From Nelumbo lutea (taxonomy: Eukaryota > Streptophyta > Magnoliopsida > Proteales > Nelumbonaceae), in NCBI GenBank assembly GCA_022828595.1, contig JAKGHH010000002.1, positions 74,000,383 through 74,064,382 of the forward strand: a DNA stretch of 64,000 nucleotides, in the 5' to 3' direction. A program made the translations under genes and the position numbers. Below, piece by piece: positions 25,401-37,400 of this stretch. The notes beneath the pieces were generated by a model. It was not told the DNA's origin. It was given only the letters and a program-made list of their open reading frames with translations, and did no database searches. Within the stretch, counting starts at the first letter, position 1; every line of letters starts with the position of its first letter.

Positions 25401-28400
25401 AGAGCTAGTAACATAATTTGATGTTCTAGGAATTGCTTTATCTTACACTTCATGTCCACGCTGAAGCTTGACATCCATATCTATTTTCATAGATTATGGG
25501 TTACAAGTGATTTAATTTGGGTCTTAATATTTTAACTGTGAGTGCATACATCATCGTTCTGTTCTTTCTTTTTTTTCCTTCTTTCTTGTTTTTTTTTAAT
25601 TAATTTTTTTCCTGATCAGTAGAATCAATCATTGTTGATTAGTCATCTTCCTTGATTGACATTATATAATATGACATTCTAGATCTTTTATTGTCCTAAC
25701 ATATTTATTTTCCTAAAATGTGGAGTTATTTTCTTGATCAGTTTTCTGGGACTTCAAAACCACTGGGGAGTAACTAATTTTCTTCCAATTTATAAAAAAG
25801 AAGAGGCTATAAAATTTGTTCCCAGCTATTGCTTGTTGTCTATAGAGCCGGGTCTGCTAGTGCATGCTTCTTTTTCTGACTTGGTAAGATGCAACAAGCA
25901 GTAGTTTGAGCACTAATGTGTGAAAGCTGTTGAGCTAATTGGTATTATGTTTTACTTTTTGATAATTCATTAATCAGGACTGTTACAAGCATCTCAGAGA
26001 GGCATGAGATGCAGCCTCACTATTAAGACTTTAAGAAGAGATTACATCCAACTAGAGAGAAAGAAACTATAAGCAATTACAAAGCAGCCTAAAATAAAGA
26101 ATCCCTGTTAACCCCTTGTTTTGCAAGAGACTCAGCCATCTCATTTGCTGATCTTCTTACCTTCGGGTTGTTAGAGAAACATAGGTGGATTTACTGTAGA
26201 CTTATACTGATCATTAAGAGCAACATTTCAGAATTCAGTCTACAATACCTGATGGCTTCACAATTTACCTATTCTACAGAAAATTGATTGAGATGAAAAT
26301 GTCTGATTAGGAGTGGACAGACAAGGTATTGGTAAAATATTCAGATAAAAATTCTATACAGCATAGTTAAACATAGTAAAGAAATTTAGGTACATTGTCA
26401 ATAAGTAAGTACATTTATATGATTTTAGAATAGTGAAAATTCAAACTGGAAAGAAGAAATTGATGCTAGCCTGAGAATTTAAGGGACCAGTGGCTCAGCC
26501 CTCTTGCATCCTTGGAGAAATTTTTATAGTTGATTGAGTCTCTTGGTAACAATACACATCATCATCATCATCATCTAAGCCTTATCCCAGCTATGTGGGG
26601 TTAGCTACATGAATCCTGTTTCACCATTCCTTTCTGTTCAGTTCCATATCCATTGTTAAATAATGAGTGCTAAGTCATTTCTTACTACTTCAACCCATGT
26701 CCCTTGTCGTCTGCTCCTAGCCTTTCTAGTCCCTTCAACTTACAATAGACCACTACATCTTATGGATGCTACTGTGCACATGACTAAACCATTTTATTCT
26801 ACTTTCTCTCATTTTATCACCTATTGAAGCTACTCCTAGGTTCCTTTAAGTGACTTCAGTTCTGAATATTGTCATTGTACAATAAAGGCTATAAGCAAAG
26901 TCATATTTTTAATAGGTGCAATGTGTTTTATTTATCAAAAATGGAGGATGAAATGTGTTTCTATGTTGAAATCTTGAGAACATCGGAACTGATTGAAAAT
27001 GTGGGCACTTTCTCCTGTTGATACATGGTGCAAATAAAAAATAATTCCTAGCAAGAGAAAGTTATAATTGAGTCACTTGATAATGATATACAAAATGTGA
27101 AAGTTAAAAATAGTGTAAATTCCAAAAGCCATCCTGAATATTGTCATTGCACAAAAGGCTTGTAAAGAAAAGCATTCTCTCTAATAGGTGCAGTGTGTTT
27201 CTATGTTGTAAAAGTCTTGAGTACATTGTAGCTACTGTTAAGAGAACCTACCCAAAGGTAAAACCATTTTTCTTCTGGATCACAGGTCACCGGTTCAACA
27301 GGCTGGGTCAAACTAGTCAACCGGTTGACTTGTCATCCTTTATATATAATTATATAATATACATATATACATGTATAATTTTATTCTGCATATAATATGT
27401 GTATTTTTTATTTTAATTTTAATTTTTATACTAAAAATTAAGATTCAAGGCCAGAAAAGGCATTTTTTGGCAAAAATTGGGGCAGGGTGCCTTTGGTTCC
27501 CTGGTTTTATGAAACTGGGACTGGCTCACTGGTTCCTTAGTTGTAACAACTGGTTGGCTGGTTATGGCCAGGTTTTTTTCAGCACAGGTTTGGAGCCTGA
27601 TTGAACCTGCCAGTGGATCGGTTCACAATTTTCTGGTTGGACCAGCTGGTCTGGTCCGGTTCTCTAACAACTGATTGGAACTGATTGATAATGTGAGTAC
27701 ACATTCTTGTGACGAGTGTGGTTTGTAAAATAAATGAAATTTGGTGAAATTTTCCTGAAATCACCTCATTTTTCTAGGGGCAATATATCTCTGATATATT
27801 GCCCATATGTTAGCTATATTTCAAATTTCCTTGATAGACTATACATTTCAGGTTTAGTATTTTGGAATATCATTGAGAACTTTCTTTAATTTCATTAAAA
27901 TCATCGTATTTTTTTTTTAAATCTTTTCCTAAGAGAACAAAAATGTAATTTGTTATTGGACAATTAGCTTATTGTTTTAATATGATTTGCTTTCTAAGTC
28001 ACTATAATTCAAATGAAAAAGAAAAGGCCCACAACTACAACAAAGGGTTCTCAATCTAATCAAAACATATAACAACAAAAAAGAAAAAAAAGTTAAAATG
28101 GCAAATAAATGATGGAAATCTTCTCTTATTTGATTTTTATAGTTTTTTGCTATGGTTTGTTGAGCCCTAAATGTGTAATTATACTTCTATTGATTTCTTG
28201 AATGCTTATTAGCTAATTCCATGTTTTTAGAAAATTCCGTTGATTTTTTAGATTTTCCAAATGTCTTAGCAAAATCAGTGAAATATCCCTGAAATTTTCC
28301 CAACTCTACATGGCAAAATGTCGATCAGTATTGAAATTGCAACCACGAAGATGTGTTACATTGAGTAAAACAATGTGTCTCCTATAGATACATCATTCTA

Positions 28401-31400
28401 TTTTCATGGTCTTTTGGTTTTGAATTGATTTTGACTTTATTTGCTTTATGTCATAAAATGAAACTCGTAAGAAACTTGTTTTTTTCTACTATATGATATT
28501 TATTGATGACCTGCTGGCTGATATTGGAAGTAAATGAATCCTGTTATGGTTACCCTTTATTATCATCATCATTCTCATTTATGATTAAATGGTTATTTGT
28601 ATTCTTAGTGTTTGTTAGTATGTCTAGTCATCAAATAATGATTAAAGTGCAATATTCCCTCTAATATGCATATCTTCTTTTCAGTCTATCTTACCTCCTT
28701 CCATGTCCGATTATCAAAGACTTAGGTGCAGGGTGGCCTTCCATGCACTGCATTTTCGCCCAGAAATTCAGGCACTAGGGCATCGGATGGTTCAGAGGTA
28801 AGTATTTCATTTAGAATGATATCCTGAACATCCTGATGAACTTACCAAGGCTAACCTTGTATTTGTTAATTTCTCTTTATCATAGTCTTTAATGTTTTTT
28901 TTTTTTTGATAAATTAATAAAAGATAGAAAGACAACCTGTAAAAGAAGTTTTGATCCCTTCAATATACTAAGCAGTTAGATGATGTGGCATTCAATGAAC
29001 GGAGGACCCAAAATGGCCCTTTTTCAGTGCACCCACATCTAACTTTTCTCCAATTACAAAATATCCTGAAAGCTATGATACTCAGATACCTGTATGTGTC
29101 ATGTACTTGTATTGGACATGATATGCAGCCAATAAGAAACCAGATTATGCATGAACAATTCTATATATACTCTAGAGCATTTACTTAAAATATGCAAAAT
29201 GGTATATTTTAGAAAATCATGGTATGAAGAAATCTGTTTATGTTAGAGATTTAATTAAACTTAGCAAGACATAAGTCTTGAGAAATGATATTTAGCTTGA
29301 AAAACTAGATATAAAACCATTGTGTTCATATTATGTGGGATTCCTATATCCTTGTCTAGGATTTTTTTTTGGTTTGAAATGGGGAGTCAAATCCCTGTTT
29401 CCTATATCTGTTTCCATGTTGGTATGCGTATTAGGGATTACTGCCTGAAGTATTATAATTTTCCTGCCTCTCATAGGAAAATTTATCTCACCCTTTTGAA
29501 TGTTTTTCTTTTAATCATGGTATCGTGTATATAAGGAATAGGTTTCCTAGTTGATTTGTTTACTGAACTTCCCCTAAATGACCCAGAAATCTTCCACATG
29601 GCAATTTATTTTTAGGCTCAAAAGGAGTCTCATGTTCCTTTTCCAGCCTTTTATTTATAGAAAAATTTTGCCCAAGAGAACATGCAAGATTTTCGCAACA
29701 AAGCTTCCTTTGCTGATAATGTTCAAATTAAAAATAAAAAGACACTGATGGCAACAATGTGACTGGCCAAAGCTTCAATAAAAGGTTGGATATAGGCTTG
29801 ATACAGACTTTGGAACAAACCACATGGCTAATCTGGTGGTTTCCCTACCTGATGGGCAGTCTGGATCAGCCATGGGATCTCTCTACATGGCAGAGACAGA
29901 GTTGTGTTGTGCTGGGAAGCTCCCTACGTGATTAGATAACCTTTTTCAATATTTTTATATGCATTTTGCATATTTTGTTTAGAAAGCTCTCTACTTGACC
30001 TGGTTAGAAAACCTTTTTTTCAAATTTCTCTGTGTTATGCAAATTATGTTTAGATGTCTGAATTCTTTTTTTTTTTTTTTTGGATCAGCAAGAAGATTGA
30101 AAATTATATTAAAATAAGAAACTGGATATTACAATGATGTTTAGATGTCTGAATTCCCTTTCTTTGATCACCCATAGGGACTCATTCCAATCCCAACAAA
30201 GTTACAAAATTACAATAGTGCCCAGAAGAACTGTTGCCTATATACCCCTTAATTTGCTAAAGTGTTGGCCATCCCATTCTGTCCTTCTAACCCATTTGAA
30301 AGTTATGTTCAGCTCCTGTGTAATGCTCTCTATTTCTCTAAACTCATGTTTATAGATCCATGGCACAAGTTTCTTACTCCTGGTCCAAGAAATGATCATC
30401 TTTGAATCTCCCTCTACCTCAAAGTGCTGAAATCTTGATTGCTTCTTAAACCTTGTAGTAGTGCCATTAGTTCAGCCTTTAGTGAATCTCCCAACCCCAA
30501 AGGTCCTGAAAGCATAACCAAAACTTTTCCTGTACAATCTGTAAATACTCTTCCAGTACCTACCATTCCCATGCTTCCCATGGAGCTCCCATCAAAATTT
30601 AGCTTTATTTTATTAGCCGTTGGGGATAATCATTCCATAAATACCTTTTCCTTTTCTTTAGAAGAAGCTGCCACTTTAGTTCATGCCCTTAGGATATCAT
30701 TCACTAAGAATTCTTTAAATAGATCAAGTGTGTTTGTCCAATATGCTGTTCTGATTCATATGGGTTGAAACAATTCCTCTTTCAATCTACTTTTTTCATT
30801 AAATATCCTCCCATTCCTTTCCTCCCAAACAGTCCACACTACTGGAGCCCGAATTGTTTTCCATATAATTCTTTCTCTCTTTCTTGGATGCCTTAGGAAA
30901 CTTGGGCTGAAAAGGCATACTACATCCTACAGTGAAGTCCACCTGCAACCAAGAAGAGAACAATAGAGGCCCTAAATACGAAGTACAAAGGGGCAAGAAA
31001 GCAATAAATGAGATAAGGATTCACCACTTGCAAGGCAAAGGAAGCACATGTAAGCATATCACTAGTGTTTACCTTTCCAAGAAAGACTTCCCAACACAAA
31101 GCCTGAATTTTAGGTGGGATAGGCTTGCTCCAAATCTTTTTCACAGGGAAATTCTCACCCACATTGTTGGGTTGCAAAAGTATTATGGAAGGAAGCACAA
31201 GTGAAACCTCATTAGGTGTGCCAGACCACATTTTAGTGTCCTCCATTGACTGATCCAGAAAGGTTAATTGAAATTTGTTCAATAGTTGAATAAGTGCTTC
31301 ACACTCATTATCCTTCAGTCCCCTTCTAAAACCAAAATCCCAATTTACCCTTGAAGGAGAGAAGGTAACGGGTCTTGATATAGGCTGCTGTTTATAGTTA

Positions 31401-34400
31401 GACAATGAGAAAAGGCTTGGAAAAGCGAATTGAAAAGGGGTTTCAGCCAGCCAGAGGTCTTCGCAGAACAGTACTAGGGTCCCACATCCCACATCATATC
31501 TAATGAAATTAATGAAACTTGGGTCTTCTATATTGATTTCCAAGGAGATAGTGCTGTTGAGTAAGAAACTACTTTTGCATCCCATCTATTATTCAGTGTC
31601 CTGTGAATGCTTGCAATTACCTCATGCCAAAGCCTGTCACTCTCCAAAGAAAATCTCCATAATCATTTCACTAAGAGTGTAGTATTCCTACAAATTAGGT
31701 TCCCTATTCCAAGTCCTCCTTGCTATTTAGGTTTGTTAACAGTGATTTAAAAGGCACACCTCAGGTGCACCTAGGCGCACAGGCGAGGTGCATTTTAGGG
31801 TAGGCGTCTCGCCCAGGGCCTAGGCGCAGCCCATTCAAAAGGCACACGCCTGGTGCGCCTTGCACCTTAGCCCAGGCGTGCGCCTTTTGAAAATTTGCCG
31901 CTTTTTCCATTTTTTTGAGTCTGGCCGTTGGGCTGGGGGCTCCGCCCCTGGACCCCCGTGCCACACCCCTCAAGGCCAGCCCAAACAAGGCCACTGGAGC
32001 TTCAAGAATCCCCTATTTGGTAATGTTTTCCATTCATTCATCCTAATAAAATATCTTCTTAAAAGCAAATAAATCTTTAAAATTATTATTTTTTGTGTGA
32101 AAACTAAGAATTTAAGACCCTAACATGGCCTTGTTTGGGCTTGCCTCAAGGGACGTGGCACAAAGGTGGCTCGTAGAATTAGGAATGTAATATGTCACAT
32201 TAGCTACTTGATGCAATTGAGAAAAAAAAAAGAGATTGTGGGTTTTATATGCTTGAAAATGTTTTATATGTTTGATTTCATTTTTAAATTCTCATTTGAA
32301 TATGCTTTACATATTATATTTATGTATTTTAATTTTAGATAATAGGTTTTTTAAAACATTTATCTTAAAACTTAAGTTTATATTTTTATTGATGTTATGT
32401 TTTATAATTTTTTGAATTTTTTGCATTTTTTTATTTTTTAGCTTTTTTTTTATTTTTTTTATTTTGCGCCTTGCCTCAAAAAGGCACGTACCTCGCCTTG
32501 CGCTTTTAAAACACTGACTTGCTCCCACTTCACCAAATGGTCCCTCTTCTCATCCCTTGGTTCCCAAAGGAAATCCCTCATAATTTTCCCTAACTGACCC
32601 ATAACTCTAGCTGGAATCCTAAAGGTGGAAAGATGATAGATGGGTAGGTTAGCTAAAGTTGCCTTAATCAAAGTTATCCTTCCTCCCACTGAAATGTTAA
32701 TGCTTTTCCCAAAGTGCTAGCCTTTTAGTGCATCTCTCTACTACTAGTTTCCAAGAATCCTCTAATCGCAGGTTTCCCTTTAATGGGAGCCCAAGTTAAT
32801 CCAAAGGCCAATTCCTTACCTCACACTCTAGAATCTCTACCAGCACTCAGTTCTTCCTCCTGCATATAAACCCATACTACACAACTCTTTCCCAAGTTCA
32901 CCCCCATATTGGGTACTGACTCAAAAGTAGTTATGAGTTCCTTTAAATTCATCAAGTCATTTTGATTACCTCCTTCACATAGCAAGATTATATCATCTGC
33001 AAACTGCAAGTGGTAGACTGTCACCTCATTCTTGCCTACCCTCCAGCCTCTAAATACCTTATCCTGATCAGCCTTGACAATCATCTTGCTTAAGACATCT
33101 GCTACTAAAGTGAAGAGGAAAGGGGATAAAGGATCTCCCTATCTCAACCATCATTTAGTTGGAAAAAAGTCCCTATCCATTTCATTTAGCTAAATTGAAT
33201 AGTGCACTAAACTTAAACACCCCTTAATCCACATTCTCCACTTGTCACCTAACTCAACCCTTTCTAAGATTTCAAGGAGGAAAGACCAATTCACTAGATC
33301 ATAGGCCTTCTCTAAATCTGGTTTGCAAACTAAACCTTTTCCCCTTCTCATTCTCTTCTTTGTGCACATTCATTTGCAACCACTATTTGATCGATGATCT
33401 ATCTCCCTTCAATGAAAGCTCCTTGGAACATTGAGATTACCAAAGGCAATATTTTTTTAAATCTTCTAACCCGGACCTTTTCAATTATCTTGTAAACATG
33501 GTTTGCAATATCAATGGTATTTGGTAAAATATCCCCGATATATCCCCATTTGCCAAGTTGTGATGCAAAATCTTCTGAAAATCTTTTTTCCAAATATCTC
33601 CAATATATTAACGATATTTCAGATTTCATCGATAGGTTGTATTTTTAAAGTTTAAAATTTTAAAATATTACTTAAAACTTTTAAAATTTTAAAATATTAC
33701 TTAAAACTTTTCAATATTTCATTAAAATGAACATATTTTTTAAAAATATTTTCCTAAAAGAACCAACAAAGAATTAGTGATTGGATAATTGGCTTACTAC
33801 TTTGATAATATTCACTTACTAAGTCACTATAATTCAAAAGAAAAAGAAAATGGATATAACTACAAAAGAGTATTCTCAATCTAATAAAAACATATAGTAA
33901 CAATAAAGACAAAAGTTAAAATTGCAAAAAATTGGCATATATAAAGAAGAGAAGATGGCTAAAGACCAAAAGGGAGACAATTGCTTAAGTTTTTCCTATT
34001 TGCTTTATATAAGTCTGTTATGGTTTTTTGGAGCTTTAAATTTTCACTTGTGCCTCATTCTTTAAGGCCGTTACTCAACCAATTGACCTTTCTGGTTTGT
34101 CCTTCCCTGTTAAAGAAGTCTGGTGTCAGCCTATCCCTTCTAAGGTTGGGAGATTTTGTTGGGAAGCTTTCCTGGAAAGAATCAACATAGGTGATTTGTT
34201 TCAAAGAAAGAGACCTAATAGATGTTTATCTCCTCATTGATGTGTTCTTTGTAAGGCTGATGGTGAATCTGGTTACCACTTATTAATTTCCTGCCAATTT
34301 GCAAAATGTATTTGGGAATGGTTGTTTGGGTGCTGATGGAATCCCCCTGTGAATGTGCAAAGCTTATTTACCTCTTCTTCCTTCAGCTGGCCAATGAAAA

Positions 34401-37400
34401 GAGGAAGGATTTTGTGGAGATGTGTTAGGGCCACTGTAAGCTGGTTTATTTGGGAGGAAAGAAACTCAAGAATATTTTTCAGACAAGGAGAGAAGCCTAG
34501 AAAGTGTGATGGAAGTGATCCACATAAGGGTAATACATTGGCTGAAATCATTGGAGTTTGCAGACTTCTCAGTGGATGGTTTGCTAAGAAACTGGAAGGA
34601 AATTGCGAAGTCAGTCCCAATTAAGTTGACTTTAAGTCCCTTATGGAATCCTCCCCCCATGGCTTCATTAAGCTGAATTTCAACGATAGCAGTTTGGGAA
34701 ATCCAAGGCCTTTTGGCATTGTTTCAAAGAAAGAGACCTAATAGATGTTTATCTCCTCATTGATGTGTTCTTTGTAAGGCTGATGGTGAATCTGGTTACC
34801 ACTTATTAATTTCCTGCCAATTTGCAAAATGTATTTGGGAATGGTTGTTTGGGTGCTGATGGAATCCCCCTGTGAATGTGCAAAGCTTATTTACCTCTTC
34901 TTCCTTCAGCTGGCCAATGAAAAGAGGAAGGATTTTGTGGAGATGTGTTAGGGCCACTGTAAGCTGGTTTATTTGGGAGGAAAGAAACTCAAGAATATTT
35001 TTCGGACAAGGAGAGAAGCCTAGAAAGTGTGATGGAAGTGATCCACATAAGGGTAATACATTGGCTGAAATCATTGGAGTTTGCAGACTTCTCAGTGGAT
35101 GGTTTGCTAAGAAACTGGAAGGAAATTGCGAAGTCAGTCCCAACTAAGTTGACTTTAAGTCCCTTATGGAATCCTCCCCCCATGGCTTCATTAAGCTGAA
35201 TTTCAACGATAGCAGTTTGGGAAATCCAAGGCCTTTTGGCATTGTTTCAAAGAAAGAGACCTAATAGATGTTTATCTCCTCATTGATGTGTTCTTTGTAA
35301 GGCTGATGGTGAATCTGGTTACCACTTATTAATTTCCTGCCAATTTGCAAAATGTATTTGGGAATGGTTGTTTGGGTGCTGATGGAATCCCCCTGTGAAT
35401 GTGCAAAGCTTATTTACCTCTTCTTCCTTCAGCTGGCCAATGAAAAGAGGAAGGATTTTGTGGAGATGTGTTAGGGCCACTGTAAGCTGGTTTATTTGGG
35501 AGGAAAGAAACTCAAGAATATTTTTCGGACAAGGAGAGAAGCCTAGAAAGTGTGATGGAAGTGATCCACATAAGGGTAATACATTGGCTGAAATCATTGG
35601 AGTTTGCAGACTTCTCAGTGGATGGTTTGCTAAGAAACTGGAAGGAAATTGCGAAGTCAGTCCCAACTAAGTTGACTTTAAGTCCCTTATGGAATCCTCC
35701 CCCCATGGCTTCATTAAGCTGAATTTCAACGATAGCAGTTTGGGAAATCCAAGGCCTTTTGGAATTGGGGAAGTTCTAAGGAATGAACAAGGGAATATAA
35801 TAGGCATGTTTTCTGGTCCAATTGGAGTGGGAGACTCCCTTAGGGCTGAGGTAATGGCAGCCGTGGAAGGGGTAAAAAGAGTTAGGGACCTAAATACCAA
35901 TAAGCTGGTCATAGAAGGAGATTCTGAGATAGTAGAGGGTTGGTTAAAGGAAAACAAGATTGGGCTCTAGAACTACAACAATGAGAAGAGAAAGATTAAG
36001 TGGTTGACAAAGGACATTGACAAAGGACACCCCTCGCTGATGGACTAGCTAGGCAAGGGGTGCATGGGGATTCTATTTTCTGGGCTCATTTGTTACTGTT
36101 CTTCTCTTTCTTTTGAATGTTTTTTTTTTTTTTTCTGATCCCTTTGGGAGTTAAGCTATTTATCTCCCCTTCTTTGTATTTTAACCTCTTATTTTAATGA
36201 AATGCTTCCTGTTATTGATAAAAAAAAGTGATGTCTTGAAGGTTTATTGACTAATTTAATATTTCTAGAAAACTTTCTTGACCTTTTAGATTTTCCAAAT
36301 ATCTTAGTGGAATTAGAAAAATATCTTTGAAATTTCTCCAACTCTACATGGCAAAATGTTTATTGATATCAATATTACGAACCATACTTGTAAAGGCTTC
36401 TGCTATGAAAGTTGAGTTTACACCTTGAGAAATTTCCCCTTGAAAAAGTGCATTGAAAACTTCCATTAGATTATCTTTTATGACCTCTCAACATTCATGA
36501 TAAAAATTCATGGAAAATCCATCCAGCCTCGGGGCTTTTGATCTTTCCATCAAAACCACTGCCTCTTAGAGCTCCTCAAGTGTAAACATATTTTCCAGAT
36601 TTGCAACAATGTCTTCTGGCACTTAGTCCGAAGCCATTTCTGAGAAAATTGATCTCCTCGCCCCTGAGGTGGCAATGAAGCCTTTGAAATGGTCCACTGA
36701 AATTTTAACTATTTCCTCCTTGTTACCTCCTGACTATCCACTTCAATGCTAGGTATTTGATTCTTTCTCCTCTTCGCACTAGCTAGAGAATGGAAATATT
36801 TTGCGTTTCCATCTCCCTCCACAAGCCATTTACATCTAGACTTTTGTCTCCAAGAAATTTCCTCTTTTCTTATCAATTTTTTCAGTTCAATTTTTGCTTC
36901 CATCTTTTATCCCTTTCCTCCCCACTAATCTCTCCCGTAGCTTTCTTACTATCCAACTCCGCAATCCTTGAGGAGATTCTCTTCTTTGTTTCTTCCATCC
37001 TCCCAAACTACTCTTTGTTCTTGGCCTTAATTTTCTCTTTCAACTTTTTTAAGGACCTAGAGAAACTTAACCCTTTCTTGTACCACTACCCCTAGCTTCT
37101 TTCCACCAACTCTTAGGTATTTCCACAAATGTGGGATCTTCCAACCACATGTTAGTGAATCTGAAAGGCAAAGGATGACCGTAGGACAGCTCTTGAGTTA
37201 GGCTAATAGGACAGTGATCAGAAGTTACCCTAGACAAGGCTTGAGAGACTAGACTTTCCAACATCTCTTCCCAATCTACTAAAAGAAGGAACTATCCAGT
37301 TTAGATCAAGTCGGGGGCTCCTGAAAGTTTGACTAGGTATACTCTACTTGTAATAGTGGTAGCTCCTTTAATTTAAAGATATCCACAATAGCATTGAAAT

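Larger units (their letters stand above)
1192..28684 (+). other. 27.5-kb intron packed with nested transposons
   Basis: The GT donor at 1192 and AG acceptor at 28683-28684 join in-phase exons, so this whole stretch must be removed as one intron unless unseen exons exist. It holds a full-length L1 with a nested copia, three further copia remnants, LINE stubs, hAT-type MITEs and two TIR elements. The large elements are mostly antisense to the gene (L1-A, copia-1, -3 and -4); copia-2 is sense. Confidence 0.75.
33497..36386. mobile_element. Element X, copy 2 (hAT-like), with LINE-C inside
   Basis: Ends CATGGTTTGCAATATC and, inwards from the right, TATGGTTCGTAATATT. It is flanked by CTTGTAAA on both sides. 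About 530 bp at the left (33497-34030) and ~155 bp at the right (36232-36386) match copy 1 at 27719-28345; LINE-C fills the gap. The left part holds a tandem AAAATATTACTTAAAACTTT unit at 33660-33710. Confidence 0.72.

Noticed and set aside
26560..26875. tRNA-derived SINE with A and B boxes
   Set aside because: I could not find a convincing pair of RNA polymerase III boxes, a tail or a TSD, so I list it only as a dispersed repeat.
31761..31994. 77-codon Gly/Ala-rich frame
   Set aside because: It arises from GGCGC-type motifs at the end of a hAT-like element.
34349..35670. Three identical 91-codon genes in tandem
   Set aside because: They are fragments of LINE-C ORF2 repeated by the 523-bp triplication.
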